DNA of 64,000 nucleotides from an uncultured Lachnospiraceae bacterium (GCA_902777355.1 CACYTU010000001.1:1-64000); one strand, 5' to 3'. Shown: positions 52,380 to 61,314, counted from the stretch's first letter. Program-made: numbers and translations. The notes: generated from the sequence alone by a model not told the origin.

Positions 52380-54305
52380 ATGAGCAGCTACCAGAAATAT
52401 CCTTCCACATATGTGAAGACACATGACGGTGAGCTTCTGGCAGGTTATGACGCCATCATAAGCCGGATCCGACAGGAATATGAGAGCAGTGAAAAAAGTG
52501 ATTTCCTGATCGCCATAGACACCTATCCCGGAGTCTGTGATGATGAAGTTCTTGAAGCCCTGAAAGGGCTTTCCTGCAGCCGACTTTTTAATATGCGGAC
52601 TGTTTTCCGTGGTGAAGAAGAATTGGCGGAGCAGCTGAAATATCATCTCACTGATGACCGTGTCTTCGGAAGGATGTTCTTCGGGGACCTCGAGGACCTC
52701 ATGGATCCGGGCAGGCTGGCCAGGATACGGGAAGATGTGAAGACAGCGGAGGGCCTGTGTATTGTCTACGGATTCGGCGCCTTTCTGGTGGCGTCTCCGG
52801 TTCAGGGACATGCCGGACTGCCAACCGGAACCTGCGAGGACAGGGCTGGCGGAGAGACTGAAGACAGCACCGGATTGCCAGCCGGAGCAGCCGGAGCCGT
52901 CGTAGACAGGGCTGGCGGAGAGACTGAAGACAGTGCCGGACTGCCAATCGGAGCAACCGGAACCGTCGTGGACAATACCATCCGCCGTCCTGACCTCTGC
53001 CTCTATCTGGACATGGCCCGCTGGGAGATCCAGCTCCGCTACCGCAGGGGCATGCCCAATTACAACTGCACCAACTTCGACGAAGATATACTTCGCAAAT
53101 TCAAGAGGGGATATTTCATCGAATGGCGGGTCGCCGACAAGCACAAAATGCGCTGGTTCGACCAGGTCGATTATTTTATTGACTCCAACTGCGCCGGCCA
53201 GCCTAAAATGGTGCCGGGCCCGGCCGTTCGCGATGCCCTGCGGGGGCTCACCGGGCGCCCTTTCCGCACTGTTCCCTATTTTGATCCCGGCGTCTGGGGC
53301 GGACAGTGGATGAAAGAAGTCTGCGGCCTCGACAAAAGCAAGCCCAATTATGCCTGGAGTTTCGACGGCGTCCCTGAGGAGAACTCCCTGCTTCTGGACT
53401 TTGGCAACGGGATTTTCGAACTGCCGGCCATGGACCTGGTCCTGGCATACCCCCGGCAGCTGCTGGGCGAAAAGGTCTATTCCCGGTTCGGCGCCGAGTT
53501 TCCCATCCGCTTTGACTTTTTGGACACCATCGGCGGCCAAAACCTGTCCCTTCAGGTCCATCCCGTGACCGATTACATCCGCCGTCAGTTCGGAATGGCC
53601 TACACCCAGGATGAGAGCTATTACATCCTGGACGCCGCGGAAGAAGCCTCCGTATACCTGGGCCTCAGGCAGGACGCCGATCCCGGGCAGATGTTCGCGG
53701 AACTTGAGCGGGCCAACCGCGGAGAGTGCCTGTTTGACGCGGAAAAATACGTCAACCGATTCCCTGCAAGGAAACATGACCATTTCCTGATCCCGGCGGG
53801 AACCTGCCACGGCGCAGGTTCCGGAACCATGGTTCTGGAGATCAGCGCGACGCCTTATATTTTCACATTCAAACTCTGGGACTGGGGCCGCCTGGGACTT
53901 GACGGAAAGCCACGCCCCGTCCATCTGGAGCACGGACGGCAGGTGCTGCGCGCGGACAGAAAATATGAATGGGTAAAAAAGAACCTCGTCAACGCAGTCC
54001 ATATAGTTAACGATAATGACGATTACACAGAGGAGCATACCGGTCTCCATGAACTGGAATTCATCGAGACCCGCCGTTACACGATCCGCGGCAAGGCGGA
54101 CCTGGACACAGAGAGCAGCGTCAACATGCTGAACCTGGTGGAGGGAAGTGCGGCAGTGATTGAGAGTCCCGCCGGCGGATTTGAACCCTACACAGTCCAC
54201 TATGCCGAGACATTTATCCTGCCTGCGAAGGCAGGTCCCTTTACCATCCGCCCAGCCAATAAGGACGAAACGATCATCGTGATACGGGCCTATGTAAGGA
54301 CCTGA
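52380..54305 (+). CDS. Large class I mannose-6-phosphate isomerase-like protein with N-terminal extension
   Basis: 641 residues; GGAGAG before the ATG. The C-terminal half is a type I phosphomannose isomerase: NLSLQVHPVTDY with the zinc-binding Q/H pair, an EFxxxxDE-like stretch, HDHFLIPAGTCHGAGSG with the second zinc His, and a final beta domain. The N-terminal ~270 residues (LIAIDTYPGVCDDEVL..., IVYGFGAFLVASP) resemble the nucleoside/uridine-kinase fold but lack a Walker A, so probably do not bind ATP in the normal way. Between them is a 66-nt (22-residue) in-frame duplication (52839-52970). The enzyme interconverts mannose-6-P and fructose-6-P for mannose use or glycan synthesis. A CpsB-like phosphatase follows. 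Confidence 0.85.
   Translation: MSSYQKYPSTYVKTHDGELLAGYDAIISRIRQEYESSEKSDFLIAIDTYPGVCDDEVLEALKGLSCSRLFNMRTVFRGEEELAEQLKYHLTDDRVFGRMFFGDLEDLMDPGRLARIREDVKTAEGLCIVYGFGAFLVASPVQGHAGLPTGTCEDRAGGETEDSTGLPAGAAGAVVDRAGGETEDSAGLPIGATGTVVDNTIRRPDLCLYLDMARWEIQLRYRRGMPNYNCTNFDEDILRKFKRGYFIEWRVADKHKMRWFDQVDYFIDSNCAGQPKMVPGPAVRDALRGLTGRPFRTVPYFDPGVWGGQWMKEVCGLDKSKPNYAWSFDGVPEENSLLLDFGNGIFELPAMDLVLAYPRQLLGEKVYSRFGAEFPIRFDFLDTIGGQNLSLQVHPVTDYIRRQFGMAYTQDESYYILDAAEEASVYLGLRQDADPGQMFAELERANRGECLFDAEKYVNRFPARKHDHFLIPAGTCHGAGSGTMVLEISATPYIFTFKLWDWGRLGLDGKPRPVHLEHGRQVLRADRKYEWVKKNLVNAVHIVNDNDDYTEEHTGLHELEFIETRRYTIRGKADLDTESSVNMLNLVEGSAAVIESPAGGFEPYTVHYAETFILPAKAGPFTIRPANKDETIIVIRAYVRT
52839..52970 (+). repeat. 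66-nt in-frame tandem duplication in the isomerase gene
   Basis: Two copies encoding DRAGGETEDS-GLP-GA-G-VV blocks, ~90% identical, in the linker between the two domains. Flanking residues hold fainter copies. Confidence 0.9.
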
Positions 54306-54353
54306 GAAGACGCTCCAATGCCGGTAGGACCTGAGAGGACAAGCCAATGATAG
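54294..54353 (+). repeat. 30-nt duplication joining two genes
   Basis: GTAAGGACCTGAGAAGACGC (54294-) and GTAGGACCTGAGAGGACAAG (54324-). The first holds the isomerase TGA (54303-54305); the second supplies GAGAGGA and the ATG (54347) of the next gene. Confidence 0.8.
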
Positions 54354-55060
54354 ATATTCATTCCCACATTATTCCCGGAGTTGATGACGGCTCGGGCAGC
54401 ATAGAAGAATCCCTGAAAATGCTGCGCAGTGCAGTAAGGCAGGGCGTCACCGCGATCATGGCGACTTCCCACAGTGACGCCTTCCTGTTTAATGCAAATC
54501 TGGTGTCCGTAAAGTATAAACTTCTTCAGGATGCGGTAAAAGAGAAAGGAATTCCCATCACCCTGGGATTTGGCACGGAACTCTACTGCTCAGTCCGATA
54601 TATCGAAGAGAACCTGGAGCTTCTGAATTCCGGAACATATCCGACCATGAACGGCACTGATTACGTCTTGGCTGAATTCAGCACACGAGTATCAGAAGAA
54701 AACGCGGTATTTTGCCTTACCAGGCTGCAGGAAGGCGGCTACAGGCCCATCCTGGCCCACGCCGAGCGCTGCGCTTTTATCGATGAGCACGCAGCTGAAA
54801 GTCTTCGCGAGCGGGGAATCTTCTTCCAGATCAACGTCTACAGCGTCAAAGAGGAAAAAGACGCAGCCATCAGAAACCGGGCAAATATGCTTTTGCGGAA
54901 GGGACTGGCGGACTTCGCCGGATCGGATGCCCACAGGATGATCCACCGGCCGCCTGCCTACACCGAAGGCATTAAGCATATGTACCGCGAATATGACCAT
55001 GATTACATCGACAAGGTCCTGATCCACAATCCTCAAAAATGTTTTTTTGAAATAGGGTAG
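54347..55060 (+). CDS. PHP-domain phosphatase, CpsB/YwqE-like
   Basis: 237 residues. The PHP signature opens the protein, DIHSHIIPGVDDGS (residues 3-16, metal ligands H5 and H7), with later ligands in TSHSD, ELY, AHAER and FAGSDAH. This set and length match Mn-dependent tyrosine phosphatases of the CpsB/YwqE type, which dephosphorylate bacterial tyrosine kinases controlling capsule or exopolysaccharide. No partner kinase is in the window. Adjacent isomerase suggests glycan metabolism. Its stop codon overlaps the first bases of a dispersed element. Confidence 0.88.
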   Translation: MIDIHSHIIPGVDDGSGSIEESLKMLRSAVRQGVTAIMATSHSDAFLFNANLVSVKYKLLQDAVKEKGIPITLGFGTELYCSVRYIEENLELLNSGTYPTMNGTDYVLAEFSTRVSEENAVFCLTRLQEGGYRPILAHAERCAFIDEHAAESLRERGIFFQINVYSVKEEKDAAIRNRANMLLRKGLADFAGSDAHRMIHRPPAYTEGIKHMYREYDHDYIDKVLIHNPQKCFFEIG

Positions 55061-55145
55061 AGGGGACTGTGCCGTCCTTTGCCCCACGACCGGCCAGTGT
55101 CCGCCGCAAGGCGGCAAATATATTTTATGGGCCCTATCATAAAAC
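55055..55145 (+). repeat. Dispersed structured element, full copy
   Basis: Begins with GGGTAG, whose TAG is the PHP stop (55058-55060). GGGTAGAGG...CCTTTGCCC hairpin, CACGACCGGCC, CCGCCGCAAGGCGG hairpin, CAAATATATTTTA, then GGGCCCTATCATAAAACAG leading into the terminator. Confidence 0.85.
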
Positions 55146-55179
55146 AGCCCGGCCGGTTTTCTGCCCGGCCGGGCTTTTC
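55146..55179. terminator. Bidirectional terminator between convergent genes
   Basis: AGCCCGGCCGG / CCGGCCGGGCT (perfect 11 bp, 8-base loop), TTTTCC on the plus side and GTTTTATG on the minus side. Serves the PHP gene and the convergent secreted-protein gene. Confidence 0.85.
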
Positions 55180-55204
55180 CTGCAAAATATTGACAGCCTC
55201 AATC

Positions 55205-55915
55205 TTAACGTTCAAGAGTGCCGTCCCTCCAAATGCTAAAATACTCGCTCCAATCTGAAAAATAGTAATTGGAACCGACCTTTTTATAAGTCCGGATCCA
55301 TACCCTGTATCTGTAGGCGGTAGAAGAGATTTTTATCTTGTGTGTGGTTGCGCGGGCATTTTTGATTCTGACACGATTTAAATTCGGACTGAGGTGAGGA
55401 TATCTTGCTCCGCTGTAGGTAATCTGGTAACCGCTTGTCTGCTTGCTTTGCCTCTTCCAGCATACGGTCATGATGGAACCGCTGCGTTTCAGCAATGTCA
55501 GTGCGGTCGGTTTGGGCTTGATTATGAAAGTCTTTGTGATTGTACCAGTGTACTTGCCCCTGCCCCGGATGATCATCGTTGCCCTGCCAACATTTATGTT
55601 TGATTTGTAGCTGATTTTGTAATCAGTGCCTTTTCTCAGCGTCCTGCTCCCCAGTTTCACAACAGGATTCTGGGTCAGCGCCTTACCGGTCCAGGTCCTG
55701 CACTTGAGTCCTGTCACCTTCGCATTCGAGATAGATGTGGCTGCAGCCAGGCTGATGGAATCAGCGGCCCCTACCTGCGTGCCGCCGGCAAATACCGCAC
55801 AGGGATATAACGCGACAGCCGAAACAGCGATGACCAGCGTCAGGAACCAGGCGGTCAGCCTTTTTTTGCAAATCCCTTTCACTTCTTTTGAACGATCATA
55901 GATTTTTGTCTCCAT
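55205..55915 (-). CDS. Secreted protein with Ig-like and fibronectin-like C-terminal folds (paralogue 1)
   Basis: 236 residues from ATG 55915 (GGGGAGG 8 bases upstream). A long basic N-region, a hydrophobic core (LTLVIAVSAVALYPCAVFA) and a likely cleavage after VFA form the signal peptide. Then an Ig-like/MBG-type domain (TGKALTQNPVVKLG...GTDYKISYKSN...GRGKYTGTITKTFIIKP) and a fibronectin III-like domain ending WIRTYKKVGSNYYFSDWSEY. Such domains usually mediate surface binding. Its neighbour at 56003 is ~70% identical, from tandem duplication. No cell-wall anchor seen. Confidence 0.82.
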   Translation of the reverse strand: METKIYDRSKEVKGICKKRLTAWFLTLVIAVSAVALYPCAVFAGGTQVGAADSISLAAATSISNAKVTGLKCRTWTGKALTQNPVVKLGSRTLRKGTDYKISYKSNINVGRATMIIRGRGKYTGTITKTFIIKPKPTALTLLKRSGSIMTVCWKRQSKQTSGYQITYSGARYPHLSPNLNRVRIKNARATTHKIKISSTAYRYRVWIRTYKKVGSNYYFSDWSEYFSIWRDGTLER

Positions 55916-55936
55916 AATGCCTCCCCATAGAAAAAT

Positions 55937-56852
55937 TGAATCTGCCGAAAACACGGCGGCTGCAGCAAAATGCTTAAAACGAAATTAATTGCAGTTTCAG
56001 CTTTAATATCCGTACTCGAGATCGCCGTTTTTCCAGACGGCGAGATAAGGGCTCCAATTTGAAAAGTAATATCTGGAACCGATCTGTTTATAGGTCCGGA
56101 TCCATACTGTGTATCTGTTCCCTGTCGCGGAGATTTTTACCTTGCGGGATGTTGCTCGTGCACTCTTGACTCTTACGCGTTTTATATACTTGTTATTGTG
56201 GGGATACCTTGCGCACACATATGAGAACTGATAACCGCTTGTCTGCTGACTCTGCTTTTTCCAGTACACGGTCATCACGGAACCCCTGCGCGTCAGATTT
56301 ACCAGTTTGGTCGGCTTGGGCTTGATAATGAAGGTCTTCGTGATCGTTCCGCTGTATTTACCCCTTCCGCGGATGATCATCGTTGCCCTGCCGACATTTT
56401 TGTTGGACTTGTAACTGATCCTGTAATCAGTGCCGGCTCTCAGCGTCCGGCTCCCAAGCTTTACGACCGGTTTCTGGGTGATCGCCTTGCCGGTGTATGT
56501 CTTGCTCTTAAGGCCTGTCACCCTGGCCTTTGCAATCGACTTCGAAGCCGCCAAGCTTATGGAATTAGCGCTCTCACCCTGCGTGCCGTCGGCAAATACC
56601 GCACAGGGGTATAACGCGACAGCCGATACTGCGATGATCAGCGTCAGCAGCCAGGCGGTCAGCCTTTTTTTGCAAATCCCTTTCACTTCTTTTGAATGAT
56701 CATAGATTTTTGTCTCCATAATGCCTCCCCATAGAAAAAACGAATCTGCCGAAAACACTGTGACTGCTGCAAAATGCTTAAATCTCCCTCCGTGGAAAAT
56801 ATGAAAACCTGGATCTGCCGAAAACACTGTGACTGCTGCAAAATGTTTAAAA
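55937..56852 (-). repeat. ~40-nt repeat upstream of the two secreted paralogues, three copies
   Basis: Copies at 55937-55979, 56742-56781 and 56812-56852 share ATCTGCCGAAAACAC and CTGCAGCAAAATGCTTAAA-type segments. One lies ahead of each paralogue and one is extra, so the duplicated unit included the 5' region. Confidence 0.8.
56003..56719 (-). CDS. Secreted protein with Ig-like and fibronectin-like C-terminal folds (paralogue 2)
   Basis: 238 residues from ATG 56719. Same architecture as the 55205 gene: nearly identical signal peptide, IG-like region (TGKAITQKPVVKLG...GTDYRISYKSN) and fibronectin III-like end (WIRTYKQIGSRYYFSNWSPY). The mature C-terminal half differs most, suggesting diversification of the exposed surface. 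The ~510 bases upstream, to the GNAT gene, hold 40-nt repeats, an AT-rich stretch and nothing else I can support. Confidence 0.82.
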   Translation of the reverse strand: METKIYDHSKEVKGICKKRLTAWLLTLIIAVSAVALYPCAVFADGTQGESANSISLAASKSIAKARVTGLKSKTYTGKAITQKPVVKLGSRTLRAGTDYRISYKSNKNVGRATMIIRGRGKYSGTITKTFIIKPKPTKLVNLTRRGSVMTVYWKKQSQQTSGYQFSYVCARYPHNNKYIKRVRVKSARATSRKVKISATGNRYTVWIRTYKQIGSRYYFSNWSPYLAVWKNGDLEYGY

Positions 56853-57158
56853 CCTAAATATATTATATCACAGTTTTTATTTTGAAATACGGTAAATAGA
56901 ACTTGAAAAAACGTTTAAAATCCATGGCGATTTCCTGACAATTCTTCTGATGATATTCCATTGAATGTAAAAGTAACTGCCAGATTTCGAGAGTAGTTGT
57001 AAGGAAAAACTTGCAGTTAAAAATACAATTAACCAACCCCCCTGACCCGTATTGAGGGAGGATTTTGGGACTTATTCGCGTTCTATAATCGTATCATCAA
57101 CAGACAGCTCTCTCTATCTATACCCATTTTTATCTGTTTTGACAGCTTCTGACAGCCA

Positions 57159-57181
57159 ATTCCCACCTTTCTGGTGGGAAT
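57159..57181 (+). promoter_or_regulatory. Inverted repeat upstream of the GNAT gene
   Basis: ATTCCCACC / GGTGGGAAT with a 5-base loop, 18 bases before a TATAAT box (57199-57204). Could be an operator or small hairpin. Confidence 0.4.
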
Positions 57182-57233
57182 GGACAAAAGCCGGAGATGC
57201 TATAATCCACTTTATGTGAGCGGAGGTGTCGAT

Positions 57234-57809
57234 ATGACGATTATAGATAAACTTAATAAAAATGATGTGATTGAGGAAGATGAGTGTTTGAAGCTGAGAA
57301 AACTGAAGCCTGAAGACCGCGCGGATTTCTTCCGGGTACTGAAGCAGGTCAGCCCCGTTCCCGAAATCTTCAACCTGGACGGCTTTGAAGATCTTTTGTG
57401 GAAAGAGACTCTTTCTTCCAACACAGAGATGGCTCTGGCGATCGAGAAAAAAGGATTTGCTTATGTCGGGGAGTGCATGGTGAAAAACCCGGAACCCGGC
57501 ATCCTGGAGCTGGGGGTAGACGTCGGGACAGAATACCAGAACAGGGGGATCGGAACCAGGGCCATGCGTCTTCTGATCACCGGAATCCGACAGCGCTGCC
57601 CCGGCTGCAGACTCATCGCCAGGATTTACTCTGACAATGTGAAAAGCATTCATATCATCAGGAAGCTGGGTGGTATGAAGATTGCCGAGGAACCCGGCGA
57701 ACATAAGGAAGCGGCTGCCGTAGCTGCTGCTGCCGGCAGGCAGAGCAAGCCTTCCTCACCAGGTCTCCCCGGCAGCGTCCATATCGAGGTGTTTGAGATT
57801 CTGCCATGA
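57234..57809 (+). CDS. GNAT-family N-acetyltransferase
   Basis: 191 residues from ATG 57234 (GGAGGT 6 bases upstream). Acetyl-CoA-binding motif A is clear: DVGTEYQNRGIGTRAMRLLI, followed by SDNVKSIHIIRKLGG. It transfers an acetyl group to an amine; substrate unknown. The C-terminal ~30 residues are an Ala/Pro/Ser-rich tail. The downstream gap to 58055 is discussed under rejected items. Confidence 0.85.
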   Translation: MTIIDKLNKNDVIEEDECLKLRKLKPEDRADFFRVLKQVSPVPEIFNLDGFEDLLWKETLSSNTEMALAIEKKGFAYVGECMVKNPEPGILELGVDVGTEYQNRGIGTRAMRLLITGIRQRCPGCRLIARIYSDNVKSIHIIRKLGGMKIAEEPGEHKEAAAVAAAAGRQSKPSSPGLPGSVHIEVFEILP

Positions 57810-58055
57810 ACCGTCACCTCCATATGGCAGAGCGAATCCTATGGATATAGTCCTCTGCTGCTTTGGCAGCCCCGGCGGCCCCTTCATATCCAGAAAAATC
57901 CAGAGTGAGATTGTTCACACAAAAAGTCACTATTCCGGCCACGATTGCTCCAAAAGAATGTAGAAGGATGGGGCGGAAAATGGTACACTATTATAGTTGG
58001 ATAATTTCATGACTTTATTGAAATAAGGACTAAGAAAAGGATAGGAGGATTAAGC

Positions 58056-58253
58056 ATGACGGTCTCTTATGGTGGATTATGGAAATTATTAAAAGAGAAC
58101 GGATTACGCAAACAGAATCTGGTCGATGACGTGGGAATCAGCCCTGTGACAGTATCCAAAATGGGCAAAGGAAAACTGGTGACAGACAAGGTCATTGACC
58201 GCATCTGTGAATATCTGGACTGCAAGCCCAGGGATATCATAGAGATTGAGTAA
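58056..58253 (+). CDS. Small XRE-type helix-turn-helix regulator
   Basis: 65 residues; AGGAGG ~7 bases upstream. The whole protein is a Cro/CI-type DNA-binding domain: LWKLLKENGLRKQNLVDDVGISPVTVSKMGKGKLVTDKVIDRICEYLDCKPRDI. The class resembles the short YozG-like regulators. The surface protein starts 88 bases downstream, so it may control that gene. Confidence 0.88.
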   Translation: MTVSYGGLWKLLKENGLRKQNLVDDVGISPVTVSKMGKGKLVTDKVIDRICEYLDCKPRDIIEIE

Positions 58254-58341
58254 TCCTGAGTTTTGAATATTGACTCAGACAAAAAAATCAAATGCTGAAA
58301 GCCGGGGATTCCAATACGTCTGGGAACAGAAGGAGATAAGA

Positions 58342-60642
58342 ATGAAAAAAGGGAACCGATTGGCTGCCATGATCATGGCTGCGGTCCTCGCTGCTGGAAC
58401 TTTGACAGGTCCTGTGTTCGCTGCTGATTATACGACAACAGGTGAGATTTTAACTGAAGAAGGCAGCTATGATTATTCAAGTGAAAACGTCGGATTGACC
58501 GATGAGACAGTTCAGGAGAACAGTGCCTTATCGATCGACCCTGCTTCCGAAACGGACAGTTCCGTATCGGAATCTGCGGCCGGGGACCAGGAATCGGTAT
58601 CCGTATTATCGACAGATGCGGCTGACAGGTCTGAAGACGGAAATACAATGGACGCGCAATTTCCTGGAGAGGCAGAAGTCGCAGGGGCTGCGGAGGAGAC
58701 AGCAGATTCTGCAGATTCTTCGGCTGCTGAAGCTACAGATCAGGCAGCTGCTGAGGAGACATCATCGGAGGCTGGAGAAGAGACTGAAGCGGAGGCAGTA
58801 GAGAATGCAGAGATGCCGGACGATTCAGACGCCTCAGCAGACGGTGTTTCTTCCATTGATAAAACGGAAGATGTTTCCTCCGGAATAACTGACGGCGGAG
58901 AAATGATCTCTGATGAGATGCCCGGTGCGGATCAGGAACCGCAGGAAGACTCCACCCCTGTCCAGGAAGACAATGCACTTACAGAAGACCAGACAGCCGC
59001 AGACAACTCTGCCGAATTTCTGACAGAGGATCCTTCCGCTATTGCTGACCCTAAACCGGCAGACGTTAATGAAGGACGGAATGCAGATGCCGAAGTCCTG
59101 GAGGAGTCGGAAGACAGAGAAATTGTATCGGAAGAGAAGGTGGCAGAAAGTGCAAATAGTTTTAATCCGATCAGTGTGGATGTCAAATCGATAGAAATAA
59201 CAGCCGGAAATTCAGATGAGATTTATGTTGATAATTCAACCTATTATTATGATGAGGATGAAGATATCAATTCTGTAAAATCCTCTAATAGTAATATAGT
59301 GACGGCTTCCGTTTATGACTATATTTACATTAAGATTTCTGCAAAGAGAGCGGGAAATGCAAAAGTGACAATTGAAGGAACATATGGAACTGTTCTAACA
59401 ATCAATGTCAAGGTGGTTTCTTTCCTTGGAAAAAGCTCAGTGACGGCTAAAGCAGAACATACGACAAAAGTAGCTTTGTATGAGGATGCTGGCTTCGGAC
59501 TATACGAAGCAACGGATATCCATCATTCTGTTTCCACATCAAATAGCAAAGTCGCAACGGCTTCTATAGAGTTAGATGAAGATGATTACTTCTACAAGTT
59601 GGTTATCGAGGGAATCAAACCAGGAAATGCGATTATTACGGTAAAGGATACCAATAACGGAGGAATTAGTACGATTTCAGTGAATGTTGTAAAACCTCCT
59701 TTTAATCTAAGCACATCGGAAGTGACAATCGACTGGTTGAGGACCTGGCAGGTTACAGCTTCAGGAAGTGATATTGGAACAGTTGCCAGCTCCAACACAA
59801 ATATAATAAAAGTTAAAAAGGTCAATTCCAGGAAGGTTCAATTCATACCCACAGGGCATGGAAAAGCGACTGTGACAATTACAAATAAATTCGGAACCAG
59901 ACGTACCGTCTCTGTTATCGTTTCATATTTCTATTTCAAAGACCTGCTGAATGATCGAACCAAGACGGGTACCATGATATATGGATCCACAGTTCTGAAA
60001 GGAAAGACGGTGCCTTCAGCAACAGTGAGTGTTCGGATTGGAGGAAAGACATATACCGGCAAGGCGGATTCATCGGGAATCTATAAAATCCAGAGAGTAC
60101 CGGTTGTGAAATACGGGACAAACCTGAAACTGACATACAAATTGTGTGGTACATCAATTACTAAAACAGTAAAAGTCGGGAAGGGAAATTATAAAATATC
60201 CAGCTCCTATGTGTATAAAGACAGTACCAAGATCCTTGTTACGGTGACCAATACTCATGGTAGTGACAAGATTGTTATCAACATTGGTGGGAAACAGTAT
60301 ACTAAAAAAATTGGAAAAGCCTATAGTCGGACAACTGTAACAGTGCCAATAAGTAAACCAAATAAATACGGCATAAAAATGACTATAAAGCTGAATAATA
60401 AGTTTAATCAGCAGCTTGCATCTTATTCTGCTTATGTATACCTTCGCAGCATGGTTCGCAAGGGTGATACAAAAGGGATGGTCAAATGGATTCCCAGGTG
60501 GAACAGTCCGTCCGAAAGAAATGTTTATTCTGATTGGGAAAGCTGGTGGTATGAATACTGGGACGATAATGATGACTATGATGCGAATCTTTGGTTCGAC
60601 AAGAACGGTAAAGTAGAAGACTGGACATTGTACTATGATTAA
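58342..60642 (+). CDS. Large secreted surface protein with Ig-like (Big_2-type) domains
   Basis: 766 residues from ATG 58342 (AAGGAGATAAG upstream). Signal peptide MKKGNRLAAMIMAAVLAAGTLTGPVFA. Residues ~30-270 are Glu/Asp/Ser/Ala-rich and disordered. Then two or three Big_2-like beta domains (SIEITAGNSDEIYVDN..., SVTAKAEHTTKVALYED..., TVASSNTNIIKVKKVN), a carboxypeptidase-regulatory/Ig-like unit (SATVSVRIGGKTYTGKADSSGIYKI) and a Trp/Tyr/Asp-rich end. No LPXTG motif. The second half is visibly more AT-rich than its neighbours, suggesting acquisition or relaxed composition. Probably an adhesin or envelope-matrix protein. Confidence 0.83.
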   Translation: MKKGNRLAAMIMAAVLAAGTLTGPVFAADYTTTGEILTEEGSYDYSSENVGLTDETVQENSALSIDPASETDSSVSESAAGDQESVSVLSTDAADRSEDGNTMDAQFPGEAEVAGAAEETADSADSSAAEATDQAAAEETSSEAGEETEAEAVENAEMPDDSDASADGVSSIDKTEDVSSGITDGGEMISDEMPGADQEPQEDSTPVQEDNALTEDQTAADNSAEFLTEDPSAIADPKPADVNEGRNADAEVLEESEDREIVSEEKVAESANSFNPISVDVKSIEITAGNSDEIYVDNSTYYYDEDEDINSVKSSNSNIVTASVYDYIYIKISAKRAGNAKVTIEGTYGTVLTINVKVVSFLGKSSVTAKAEHTTKVALYEDAGFGLYEATDIHHSVSTSNSKVATASIELDEDDYFYKLVIEGIKPGNAIITVKDTNNGGISTISVNVVKPPFNLSTSEVTIDWLRTWQVTASGSDIGTVASSNTNIIKVKKVNSRKVQFIPTGHGKATVTITNKFGTRRTVSVIVSYFYFKDLLNDRTKTGTMIYGSTVLKGKTVPSATVSVRIGGKTYTGKADSSGIYKIQRVPVVKYGTNLKLTYKLCGTSITKTVKVGKGNYKISSSYVYKDSTKILVTVTNTHGSDKIVINIGGKQYTKKIGKAYSRTTVTVPISKPNKYGIKMTIKLNNKFNQQLASYSAYVYLRSMVRKGDTKGMVKWIPRWNSPSERNVYSDWESWWYEYWDDNDDYDANLWFDKNGKVEDWTLYYD

Positions 60643-60683
60643 TCAGAACGGAAACCAATATCTATTATAAGACGAAACAAAAA

Positions 60684-60730
60684 CTGCAGGTGAGTCAGGG
60701 GATATCCCATATCTCCTGACTCACCTGCAA
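60684..60730. terminator. Hairpin after the surface protein
   Basis: GCAGGTGAGTCAGG (60686-60699) pairs with CCTGACTCACCTGC (60715-60728) around a GATAT/ATATC inner stem. The T-run is on the minus side; downstream on the plus strand are AACCTGCAACTTGCAACTTG short repeats. Confidence 0.55.
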
Positions 60731-60837
60731 CCTGCAACTTGCAACTTGTAACCTGTAATCCATAACCAATAATCTATAATTTTTGATTAATAACCCATAC
60801 ACCGCAGCCATAGCCGCAAGAAAAACGGAGCCCCCTT

Positions 60838-61314
60838 ATGCACAAAATCGCCGTCATATCCGATACACACAACCTGCTTCGCCCGGAGGTGCTTGACATC
60901 ATCAAGACCTGCGAGCTCATTCTACATGCCGGCGATATATCAAGGCAGGACATACTGGACACGCTCCAGGACTTGAAAAAGGTATACGCCGTTCGCGGCA
61001 ATAACGACAGGGGAGGTTGGACAGCAGACATTCCCTGTTTTCTTGACTTTAATCTATTCGGATGCAGGATTTACATGACCCATATCAAGAGGAATATCCC
61101 CGATGACCATGGAGCGGATCTGGTGATCAGCGGCCACAGCCATCGGTATTCCTGCGTGCAGGATGGAGACACCATTTATCTGAATCCCGGCAGCTGCGGA
61201 CCCCGCAGATTCAACCAGGATATCACCATGGCAATCCTGACGATTGACGAGGAAAAAAAGGCTCCGGGATCAGGTGCCGCTATTTCCATTGAGCGGATAG
61301 ACATTCCGCACTGA
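60838..61314 (+). CDS. Metallophosphoesterase, YfcE/MJ0936-like
   Basis: 158 residues. The calcineurin-like dimetal site is complete: SDTHN, LHAGDIS, GNNDRGG, MTHIK and SGHSHR, then NPGSCGPRR typical of YfcE. These are cytosolic phosphodiesterases with broad activity on model substrates; the physiological substrate is unknown. GGAG 8 bases before the ATG. The gene end is duplicated downstream. Confidence 0.9.
   Translation: MHKIAVISDTHNLLRPEVLDIIKTCELILHAGDISRQDILDTLQDLKKVYAVRGNNDRGGWTADIPCFLDFNLFGCRIYMTHIKRNIPDDHGADLVISGHSHRYSCVQDGDTIYLNPGSCGPRRFNQDITMAILTIDEEKKAPGSGAAISIERIDIPH

Noticed and set aside
52326-54347. 673-codon minus-strand frame opposite the mannose-6-phosphate isomerase
   Set aside because: No family resemblance, no ribosome binding site, and the plus strand carries the isomerase motifs.
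57814-57990. Possible minus-strand remnant with a hydrophobic stretch and an Ala/Lys-rich end after the GNAT gene
   Set aside because: About 50 codons look protein-like (GAIVAGIVTF...AAKAAEDYIHRI), but there is no start codon or ribosome binding site and no family I recognise; at most a gene fragment.
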